A stretch of 5,662 nt of DNA from Synergistaceae bacterium (GTDB lineage: Bacteria; Synergistota; Synergistia; Synergistales; Synergistaceae), in assembly GCA_031274115.1 (NCBI GenBank), contig JAISQP010000119.1, forward strand, positions 1 through 5,662, written 5' to 3'. This document shows, in pieces, positions 1-5,558 of the stretch (the first letter of the stretch is position 1; every line of letters begins with the position of its first letter). The translations under genes and the position numbers were made by a program. A model generated the notes under the pieces. That model was given only the letters and a program-made list of their open reading frames with translations. It searched no databases and was not told the origin of the DNA.

Positions 1-1104
1 ATGGGAGCTGACGTCATAAAGGTCGAAAACCCTGTTGGGGGGGACGACTCCAGGGCCTTCGGACCGTTCAAGAACGGCGTGAGCGCCTATTACATGGGCT
101 TGAATCGGAGCAAAAGAAGCGTCACTCTGAATCTGAAGTCCGCCGAGGGCAAGGAAATTCTGAAAAAACTCGTAGAGAAGAGCGACGTGCTGCTGGAAAA
201 CTACAAGCCCGGCACGATGAAAAAACTCGGGCTCGATTATGAGACGCTGAAAAAGACGAATCCAGGGATAGTCTACGCCGCTTCCTCAGGTTTCGGGCAG
301 ACTGGGCCGTATGGATCGAGGGCGGCTTACGACCTCATTGTCCAGGGGATGAGCGGGTTCATGAGCATTACTGGATTTGACGCGGAACATCCGGTGAAGG
401 CCGGAAGCTCGATAGCGGACATTTTTGCCGGGGTATTCACGGCGATAGGAGTCCTGGCCGCTTTGGAACACAAGCGAAAGACCGGCGAGGGGCAGATGGT
501 TGACGTAGCCATGCTCGACTGCATGGTCTCGATTCTCGAAAACGCTATCGCGACCTATGACTGCACCGGCAAATCGCCGGCGCCCATAGGGAACGTCAAC
601 AGATCCATAACGCCGTTCGCGACGTTTCCGACCGCTGACGGTCTCGTAAACATCTGCGCCGGCAACGACGAACTCTGGCGAAAATTCTGCGTAGCGGCAG
701 GCATGGAGGAATACATAGAGGACGAGCGGTTTGCCGACAATCTCAAGAGAGGGGAGAACTTCGGAACGCTCTTCGGGATAATGTCGGAGCGCCTGAGGAC
801 AAAGACCACCGCCGAGTGGATGGATGCGCTCGAAGCGGTGAAGGTTCCGTGCGGGGCTATTTTAAACGTCGAACAGGTCGTGAACGATCCTCAGGTAAAG
901 GCCCGCGAAATGATAGTCGAAATGGATCACCCGGACGCCGGAAAGATCATTGTGCCCGGAGTACCGATCAAGTTTTCCGCCACGCCGGCGTCTATAAAAT
1001 CTCCGGCGCCGAGGCTCGGCGAGCACAACGAGGAGATTTACGGCCAATTGCTCGGCATGGACAGGGAAGAGCTGACGAAGCTGAAGGAGGAAGGGGTACT
1101 ATAA
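1..1104 (+). CDS. CaiB/BaiF family III CoA-transferase, N-terminally incomplete
   Basis: Seen: 367 residues that read as a family III CoA-transferase from MGADVIKVENP onward. Family landmarks are the MGADVIKVE strand (1-9), NRSKRSVTLNLK (35-46), the LLENYKPGTMKKLGL stretch (64-78), SSGFGQTGPY (95-104), the YDLIVQGMSG segment (110-119) and GQMVDVAMLDCM (164-175). Asp173 sits where formyl-CoA transferase has its catalytic aspartate (Asp169), which carries CoA-thioester exchange through an acyl-anhydride. Family members are usually near 400 residues and have about 25-30 residues (a DLT/AGP-type strand and loop) before LADMGADVIK. The ATG at base 1 is therefore very probably internal and the gene begins upstream of the window; a truly truncated gene cannot be excluded. 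The function is transfer of CoA between carboxylic acids in the cytoplasm; the substrate is unknown. It ends 14 bases before the likely start of the DUF2877 gene, so it should be co-transcribed with the carbamoyltransferase-like set. Confidence 0.93.
   Translation: MGADVIKVENPVGGDDSRAFGPFKNGVSAYYMGLNRSKRSVTLNLKSAEGKEILKKLVEKSDVLLENYKPGTMKKLGLDYETLKKTNPGIVYAASSGFGQTGPYGSRAAYDLIVQGMSGFMSITGFDAEHPVKAGSSIADIFAGVFTAIGVLAALEHKRKTGEGQMVDVAMLDCMVSILENAIATYDCTGKSPAPIGNVNRSITPFATFPTADGLVNICAGNDELWRKFCVAAGMEEYIEDERFADNLKRGENFGTLFGIMSERLRTKTTAEWMDALEAVKVPCGAILNVEQVVNDPQVKAREMIVEMDHPDAGKIIVPGVPIKFSATPASIKSPAPRLGEHNEEIYGQLLGMDREELTKLKEEGVL
1085..1090 (+). promoter_or_regulatory. Shine-Dalgarno AGGAGG at the end of the CoA-transferase gene
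   Basis: A purine-rich run (AAGGAGGAAGGGG, 1084-1096) lies in the last codons of the CoA-transferase gene and is well placed to start translation near base 1100. In the frame of the next gene the codon at that distance is ATA (1101-1103), overlapping the TAA stop as ATAA. No ATG, GTG or TTG is found at a normal distance; TTG 1119 is 28 bases away. It may support re-initiation of the DUF2877 protein. Confidence 0.5.
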
Positions 1105-1118
1105 CCGACCCGTTCGCC

Positions 1119-1856
1119 TTGCGCTCGATTTCCGGCGTGCTGGGCGCGAGCAGAGACGCAGTCGCTGTTTCAGATATCGCAAATATAGTAAAGCTTACTG
1201 TGGCCGAAGTTCATTCTTCCGCTGTAAACTGTTTCGACGGGCGAAGCAGGAGATGGACGCTTATAACCGATGAGCGCGAGTTTCAGCCGAGGTCGGTCCT
1301 CGTGGAAAAGCTGCCGGAAGTTGCCGGCGGCAGCGGCCTCGCTCTGGAACTGAGGGGCGCGCGTATTCTTTTTGACGCGAAACAGCTTTCGATAAGGCCA
1401 AACCCGCGTTGGAGCGGAATCGTCAGAGAATGGTTCAGTCTTTTGGACGATCCCGCCCTGTCCTCTCTCAGAGAGGGGGTTCATTCTGTCCGTGATCTGA
1501 CTGAACTCTCAGGGCTGGGACCCGGATTGACCCCGGCGGGCGATGATTACATCGCCGGCTGGATGACGGCTGTGAGGTGCGCTCCCTCTGAAAGATCGAG
1601 CGCGAGGCTGCTGGTCCGGTCGTTCTGCAGCGGTTGGAGTCCGGAGCGCACGACGCCTTTGGCGGGGTGGATGATCAAAGACGCCGCGAGAGGACGGATC
1701 TGGCGTCGAGGCAAGACGCTTCTGGCGTCGCTGGAGGGTTCCGATGCTTCGCGGCTGCTCTCAGCGGCGGGCGAAATTCTCTCGTGGGGGCATACATCAG
1801 GGATGGCATGGTTGGCCGGATTGAGCGCAGGTTTTGTGAAAGCGCGGCGCGTTTGA
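1119..1856 (+). CDS. allH: DUF2877 protein, AllH/YlbF-like subunit of oxamate carbamoyltransferase-type complex
   Basis: Seen: with a TTG start at 1119 the protein has 245 residues, close to the 271 of E. coli YlbF. The family signature GLGPGLTPAGDD is at 132-143, followed by YIAGWMTAV, and a second conserved block WGHTSG at 223-228 precedes the C-terminus; E. coli YlbF, as recalled, has KGPGLTPSHDD and LGHTSG in the same places. Known: YlbF was renamed AllH and acts with AllF (FdrA) and AllG (YlbE) in oxamate carbamoyltransferase, unrelated to the ATCase/OTCase fold. Inferred: cytoplasmic subunit of a similar carbamoyl-transfer complex. The frame is open upstream to 816, but those residues overlap the CoA-transferase gene in another frame and look like shadow sequence. 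The start is uncertain: ATA 1101 fits the ribosome binding site best, TTG 1119 and GTG 1137 are the standard codons. The fdrA-like gene follows 28 bases later. Confidence 0.82.
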   Translation: MRSISGVLGASRDAVAVSDIANIVKLTVAEVHSSAVNCFDGRSRRWTLITDEREFQPRSVLVEKLPEVAGGSGLALELRGARILFDAKQLSIRPNPRWSGIVREWFSLLDDPALSSLREGVHSVRDLTELSGLGPGLTPAGDDYIAGWMTAVRCAPSERSSARLLVRSFCSGWSPERTTPLAGWMIKDAARGRIWRRGKTLLASLEGSDASRLLSAAGEILSWGHTSGMAWLAGLSAGFVKARRV

Positions 1857-1869
1857 TTTGAGGGATAAA

Positions 1870-1876
1870 GGGGAGG
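1870..1876 (+). promoter_or_regulatory. Ribosome binding site GGGGAGG that sets the fdrA start
   Basis: GGGGAGG ends eight bases before a TTG codon at 1885. This favours TTG 1885 over the in-frame TTG at 1858, which lies two bases after the previous stop, upstream of this site, and would add nine charged residues not expected at the N-terminus of the family. Confidence 0.7.
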
Positions 1877-1884
1877 ATAGACCT

Positions 1885-3429
1885 TTGCAACTGCTTGAAA
1901 CGGTGAAAGGCGCGTATTACGACAGCGTGACTCTGATGCTGGTCGCTAAGGAGCTGGATAAGCTCGACGGGGTAAGCTCGTCGTCGCTTTCCATGGGCAC
2001 GGATGCGAATTACCGCATCATGGAGGGAGGAGGGTTCGACCTCTCAGGGGTGGACGCTTCTCCGGCGGATCTCATCATCGGGGTCCGGGGCGCCGACCCT
2101 GCCGTGCTTGCGGAAGCGATTGCGGCCGCTAAGGAATACCTTTCAAACCCGCCCTGGAAGAAGGATTCCGGCCTCTCTGACTACCGGCCGAAGAGCCTTG
2201 GCGGGGCGGTTTCGGTGCTGCCCGAGGCAAATCTCGCGATAATCTCCGTGGCGGGTCGGTATGCGGGCGACCTGGCGGCGGAGTGCATCGAGGGAGGGAA
2301 GAACGTAATGATCTTCTCTGACAACGTACCGCTCGAAAAAGAGATAGATCTGAAAAGGCGCGCGGCCGAGAGGGGGCTGCTCGTTATGGGACCTGACTGC
2401 GGGACTGTTGTTATCCGCGGAAAGGCGCTCGGAATGGCCAACGCCGTTCCCGCGGGTCCGGTTGGCATAGTGGCGGCGGCCGGTACCGGTCTCCAGGAGG
2501 TTCACGTGCAGCTCGGGCGCAGGGGCGTCGGGACTATGCACGCGATCGGCGTCGGAGGCAGGGACGTCAAGAGCGATGTCGGAGGATTGATGACGCTCTT
2601 GGCCATGGAGGCGCTTGCGAGGGACGATGAGATAGAAGCGCTGCTGGTGGTTGGCAAACCGCCGGCGGCGGATGTGGAGCGAAAGATCCTCGATCTTGCC
2701 AAAAGAGCCGGGAAGCCGGTTGTGTTTGGTTTTGTGGGGGGCGCCGCAAAGGGAGACGAGGGAAATATCTACCTATGCGCGGAGTTGGAGGAGAGCGCGG
2801 CGGTTACCGCGGCTGTCGTCAATAAAACGGATCCGTCCGAGGCAAGACGGCAGGTTCACGCGGCGGCGGAGCGAAAGGTCGATGAGGCGCGGGAGAGGGT
2901 AAAGCCGAGAAAAGGCCGCTTGAGGGGGCTGTTCACGGGAGGCACTCTGTGTTATGAAGCTCAGCTCATCGCGTCTCGGACGCTGGGGCCCGTCTGGAGC
3001 AACGCGCCTCTCTCCGGGGAGATGAAGCTCTCTCAAAGCCTGATCTCGAAGGACCACACGATAGTCGACTACGGCGAGGATGAATTTACTCAGGGAAGGC
3101 TTCATCCGATGATAGACGGCTCGCTCAGGAATGAGCGCATAATCGCCGAGGCGGTAGATCCCGCGGTGGGCGTGATCCTTCTCGATCTGGTGCTTGGCTA
3201 TGGATGCAATCGGGATCCAGCGTCGGAGACCGCGAAAGCGGCAGCCGAAGCGAAAAAAGTCTCCGGCGGGCGGGTCGCTTTTGTGGCGAGCGTGTGCGGA
3301 ACTGACGCGGACCCTCAGAACGCGTCCGAACAGATAAAAAAACTTGAGGACGCCGGCGTCTTCGTCTGTAGCAGCAACGCTCAGGCGTCTCGCGTCGCGG
3401 CGTCTCTGATCGATCAGGAGGCGGACTGA
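1885..3429 (+). CDS. fdrA: FdrA (AllF-like), succinyl-CoA-synthetase-like carbamoyltransferase subunit without its C-terminal tail
   Basis: Seen: 514 residues from TTG 1885 (523 from TTG 1858). The N-terminus LLETVKGAYYDSVTLM matches the FdrA pattern of a short strand then a DSVxLM helix. A Rossmann-type CoA-binding-like domain follows, with SVAGRYAGDLA (121-131), IFSDNVPLEKEI (143-154) and VMGPDCGT (167-174), then GVGGRDVKSDVGG (222-234) and GKPPAADV (257-264). The ligase-CoA-like half begins at TGGTLCYEA (351-359) and has GRLHPMID (404-411) and DLVLGYG (434-440). Where succinyl-CoA synthetase alpha has its phosphohistidine loop (GHAG), none is seen, so a phosphohistidine ligase mechanism is unlikely. 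Known: E. coli FdrA is AllF, a subunit of oxamate carbamoyltransferase. E. coli FdrA has about 555 residues; the missing C-terminal ~50 are supplied here by the next gene, in the same frame after TGA. Older annotation as an acyl-CoA synthetase reflects fold only. Confidence 0.93.
   Translation: MQLLETVKGAYYDSVTLMLVAKELDKLDGVSSSSLSMGTDANYRIMEGGGFDLSGVDASPADLIIGVRGADPAVLAEAIAAAKEYLSNPPWKKDSGLSDYRPKSLGGAVSVLPEANLAIISVAGRYAGDLAAECIEGGKNVMIFSDNVPLEKEIDLKRRAAERGLLVMGPDCGTVVIRGKALGMANAVPAGPVGIVAAAGTGLQEVHVQLGRRGVGTMHAIGVGGRDVKSDVGGLMTLLAMEALARDDEIEALLVVGKPPAADVERKILDLAKRAGKPVVFGFVGGAAKGDEGNIYLCAELEESAAVTAAVVNKTDPSEARRQVHAAAERKVDEARERVKPRKGRLRGLFTGGTLCYEAQLIASRTLGPVWSNAPLSGEMKLSQSLISKDHTIVDYGEDEFTQGRLHPMIDGSLRNERIIAEAVDPAVGVILLDLVLGYGCNRDPASETAKAAAEAKKVSGGRVAFVASVCGTDADPQNASEQIKKLEDAGVFVCSSNAQASRVAASLIDQEAD
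3416..3421 (+). promoter_or_regulatory. Ribosome binding site AGGAGG for the split FdrA tail gene
   Basis: A perfect AGGAGG inside the last codons of fdrA ends eight bases before ATG 3430. Together with TGA directly followed by ATG it shows that the tail protein has its own initiation signal and is probably not made by stop-codon readthrough. Confidence 0.8.
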
Positions 3430-3627
3430 ATGACTTCTAAACGCGCTTGCGACAAAGATATGATCGAAACGCTTCTCAAGTCGGGGCCGATTGTTGTAAA
3501 CTTCGGGATGGAGAGTTTTTACGACGACTTGAAGGTTCAGGACGTCCCGGTGGTTCATGTGGATTGGAGGCCCCCGTTAGCTGGCGGCGACCTGCTTTCG
3601 AAGCTCAAAAAACTGAAGACGCGCTGA
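3430..3627 (+). CDS. Small stand-alone FdrA C-terminal domain protein
   Basis: Seen: 65 residues, starting at the ATG that directly follows the fdrA TGA and in the same frame. The core VVNFGMESF (22-30), then VPVVHVDWRPP (39-49) and AGGDLLSKLKKLK (51-63), corresponds to the end of E. coli FdrA, recalled as INIGLRSFALEL, KPVVHYQWSPVAGG and a LARLLERL helix. The first ~18 residues are a variable linker. No signal peptide or membrane segment. Inferred: it folds as a small alpha/beta module that docks on FdrA, so that FdrA (514) plus this protein (65) equals the fused E. coli chain plus a linker. Its own ribosome binding site (3416-3421) and tight coupling suggest matched synthesis. Such short proteins are sometimes annotated as fdrA domain protein. 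Alternative reading as a recent nonsense mutation in fdrA is less likely because of the well-placed start and binding site. Confidence 0.85.
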   Translation: MTSKRACDKDMIETLLKSGPIVVNFGMESFYDDLKVQDVPVVHVDWRPPLAGGDLLSKLKKLKTR

Positions 3628-3641
3628 TTGAATCGCTGATT
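3622..3641 (+). repeat. Eight-base direct repeat giving two in-frame stops
   Basis: CGCTGATT occurs at 3622-3629 and 3634-3641, period 12, at the end of the FdrA tail gene. Each copy holds a TGA in the frame of that gene (3625-3627 and 3637-3639). It looks like a small local duplication with no evident role beyond a back-up stop. Confidence 0.5.
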
Positions 3642-3655
3642 AATAATATCGAAAT

Positions 3656-3660
3656 GGAGG
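3656..3660 (+). promoter_or_regulatory. Ribosome binding site GGAGG that selects ATG 3671
   Basis: GGAGG ends one base before ATG 3662, too close for use, and ten bases before ATG 3671, a normal distance. It therefore decides the start of the DUF1116 gene in favour of 3671, dropping three residues (MHK). Confidence 0.65.
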
Positions 3661-3670
3661 AATGCACAAG

Positions 3671-4936
3671 ATGCCTGACGTTGAAGCCGCCAACAGAGAA
3701 GCCCTTGACAGATTGCTGAGAGGGCGTCCGGCGCTTGTCGGTATGGGTATTGCGAGAGAGACGATTCCTGGAATGAGAGACCTGGGAGAAAGGGTATTGC
3801 TGCACGCCGGTCCTCCGATAACGTGGGAGCGGATGTCCGGTCCCATGAGAGGCGCCGTTATGGCCGCCTGCGTATACGAGGGGTGGGCCAGGGATTCGGA
3901 TGACGCCGTAAAACTCGCGGAAAGCGGCGCCATCGCATTTGACCCGTGCCATCATCATCATGCTGTAGGGCCTATGGCGGGAGTCACTAGCCCGTCGATG
4001 CCCGTTTTCATTCTTGAAAACAAAACATTTGGGAACAGGTCGTTCGTCAACATGAACGAGGGGCTTGGCCAGGTGCTTCGAATGGGAGCGTTCAGCGAGG
4101 AGGTTATCGACAGGCTCAAATGGATGGAGAGCGTTCTCTACCCCGTGCTCAGGTCCGGAATCGACAGAGCTTTCGCGGATCAGGGCGGAGTCGACGTGAA
4201 GAACATAATAGCTCAGGGATTGCATATGGGCGACGAGATGCACAACAGGAACAAGGCAGGAACGTCGCTTTTCCTGCGCGCGGTCGCGCCGTATATGATA
4301 GAAGCCTGTTCCGACAACGCCGCGTTAGCCGCGAGCTTCAGATTTATCGATAAAAACGATCATTTCTTCCTCAACATAGCGATGGCGGCGGGCAAGTGTT
4401 CGTTAGAGGCTGCGCACGGCGTCGAGGGTTCCAGCATGGTAACCGTTATGTGCCGGAACGGGACGGATTTCGGGATAAAGGTCTCCGGGCTCGGCGACGA
4501 GTGGTTTATATGCCGGGCCGCTCTTCCCGACGTCCTGCTGTTCCCGGGCTTCACAAAGGACGACGTCAACAGGGATATAGGGGACAGCGCCATTATGGAG
4601 ACGTACGGAGTAGGCGGTTTCGCTCTTGCGGCGGCGCCGGCCATAGTGCAGTTCGTGGGGGGGACTCCCGCTGACGCGGCGAACTACAGCCTCGAGATGT
4701 ACGAGATATGCGTCGGAGAGAATAATATATTCACGCTCCCTGCCTTTAACTTTCGCGGTTCTCCGACCGGAATAGACGTCATAAAGATAGCTGAGACCGG
4801 CGTCACTCCGATCCTCGACACCGGGGCCGCGCACAGGGTCGCCGGCAAAGGGCAGGTTGGCGCCGGGATAGTGAGAATGCCGTCCGAAGCCTTTCTGTCG
4901 GCGGCCGAGGCGTTTGTAAAAAAATATCTGGATTAG
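3671..4936 (+). CDS. allG: DUF1116 protein, AllG/YlbE-like subunit of oxamate carbamoyltransferase-type complex
   Basis: Seen: 421 residues from ATG 3671 (E. coli YlbE about 419). Conserved blocks along the whole chain: LLHAGPPITWERMSGPMRGA (43-62), EGWARD (70-75), CHHHHAVGPMAGVTSPSMP (93-111), NMNEGLGQVLRMGAF (127-141), GLHMGDEMHNRN (183-194), NDHFFLNIAMA (229-239), MCRNGTDFGIKVSGLGDEWF (260-279), GDSAIMETYGVGGFA (304-318) and ETGVTPILDTGAAH (375-388). These match the remembered E. coli sequence closely, for instance LLHAGPPMRWQEMTGPMKGA and GDSAITETFGIGG. Known: YlbE is AllG, which with AllF and AllH interconverts oxalurate plus phosphate and oxamate plus carbamoyl phosphate. Inferred: probable main catalytic or substrate-binding subunit here, since it is the most conserved, cytoplasmic. 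Odd: four consecutive histidines at 94-97, where E. coli has HHVN. Forty-three bases separate it from the FdrA tail gene and 43 from the cyclase gene. Confidence 0.93.
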   Translation: MPDVEAANREALDRLLRGRPALVGMGIARETIPGMRDLGERVLLHAGPPITWERMSGPMRGAVMAACVYEGWARDSDDAVKLAESGAIAFDPCHHHHAVGPMAGVTSPSMPVFILENKTFGNRSFVNMNEGLGQVLRMGAFSEEVIDRLKWMESVLYPVLRSGIDRAFADQGGVDVKNIIAQGLHMGDEMHNRNKAGTSLFLRAVAPYMIEACSDNAALAASFRFIDKNDHFFLNIAMAAGKCSLEAAHGVEGSSMVTVMCRNGTDFGIKVSGLGDEWFICRAALPDVLLFPGFTKDDVNRDIGDSAIMETYGVGGFALAAAPAIVQFVGGTPADAANYSLEMYEICVGENNIFTLPAFNFRGSPTGIDVIKIAETGVTPILDTGAAHRVAGKGQVGAGIVRMPSEAFLSAAEAFVKKYLD

Positions 4937-4964
4937 CGTTTAATGGCGTAATACAAACATATCG

Positions 4965-4970
4965 AGGAGG
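4965..4970 (+). promoter_or_regulatory. Ribosome binding site AGGAGG of the cyclase-family gene
   Basis: A perfect AGGAGG ends nine bases before ATG 4980 and fixes that start. The 43-base spacer before the gene (4937-4979) shows no hairpin with a T run, so there is no visible terminator between the DUF1116 gene and the cyclase gene. Confidence 0.75.
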
Positions 4971-4979
4971 AATCGAAAA

Positions 4980-5558
4980 ATGGCAAGAGAGAATTGGGAA
5001 CTGAAGAACTGGGATAAGCTGAAGGTATACGACCTGACTATCCCGCTTAGCGACCAGACGCCGCCGTGGCCGACATACGAGCCGCTGCAGGTGAAGTACT
5101 TCAAGCGCCTCGCGCCGAACGGCGCAAACGGGATGCTCGTTACCCACTCGAACCACGTAGGCACTCACCTAGACGGCCCGCGGCATTTCTGCACTTATGG
5201 CGGAGACATAGCGAGCCTCGAACTGAAAAATTTTCTGGTTGGGCCAGGGGTGGTGGTCGATCTCTCCGACATCGCGGAGGACTACGGAATTTACACGTCG
5301 AAGGACATCATGGAGAGAGCGGACGTTCACAAGGGAGACATTCTGATAATACATACCGGCTACTGCAAGTATGGCTGGAGCGAGCCGGAGGCTGACGAGG
5401 TCCGCTACATGGTCAAGCATCCCGGCCCCACTATGGAGTTCGCGAAGTGGTGCATCGACATGGACATCAAGTGGCTCGGCGTAGACTGCGGCTCCGCCGA
5501 TCACCCGATGAACACGAAGATCAGGGATTGGATGCCATTTACAATCAAACTGCCATGA
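4980..5558 (+). CDS. Cyclase-family metal-dependent hydrolase (PF04199), C-terminally truncated
   Basis: Seen: 192 residues. The family metal-binding signature HxGTHxDxPxH is complete at 59-69 (His59, His63, Asp65, His69). Other landmarks are VYDLTIPLSDQTPPWPTY (16-33), GDILIIHTGY (119-128), the HPGPTMEFAKW stretch (147-157) and WLGVDCGSADHPMNT (165-179). Known: the family includes kynurenine formamidase (KynB) and isatin hydrolase, metal enzymes that cleave cyclic or linear amide bonds. Members usually run 210-270 residues, with a late His and Glu near an HAEN-type motif that completes the active site. Here family likeness stops at IRDWMP (181-186) and TGA follows seven codons later, so this second part is lost and the protein is probably inactive as it stands. 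Inferred role of the intact gene: hydrolysis of a cyclic or N-acyl substrate feeding the AllFGH-like enzyme. Cause of truncation: inserted element or assembly junction; see the tail region. Confidence 0.85.
   Translation: MARENWELKNWDKLKVYDLTIPLSDQTPPWPTYEPLQVKYFKRLAPNGANGMLVTHSNHVGTHLDGPRHFCTYGGDIASLELKNFLVGPGVVVDLSDIAEDYGIYTSKDIMERADVHKGDILIIHTGYCKYGWSEPEADEVRYMVKHPGPTMEFAKWCIDMDIKWLGVDCGSADHPMNTKIRDWMPFTIKLP

Noticed and set aside
816..1118. Upstream extension of the DUF2877 reading frame to ATG 816
   Set aside because: It overlaps the well-supported CoA-transferase gene by almost 290 bases, and its residues are arginine/glycine-rich shadow sequence without family likeness.
3427..3429. 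TGA as a selenocysteine or readthrough codon joining fdrA and its tail
   Set aside because: ATG follows at once with a perfect AGGAGG at the right distance, no selenocysteine-type hairpin is evident after it, and E. coli FdrA has no cysteine expected at this linker.
2773..3558. Long minus-strand open frame (261 residues) opposite fdrA
   Set aside because: It is rich in arginine and histidine, has no recognisable motif and lies wholly antisense to a conserved gene, as expected for shadow frames in GC-rich coding DNA.
3605..4243. Minus-strand open frame (212 residues) opposite the DUF1116 gene
   Set aside because: It is the antisense of a strongly conserved protein, has no ribosome binding site context and no motif.
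4937..4979. Terminator or promoter between the DUF1116 and cyclase genes
   Set aside because: There is no stem followed by a T run, and no convincing -35/-10 pair; the space holds only the ribosome binding site.
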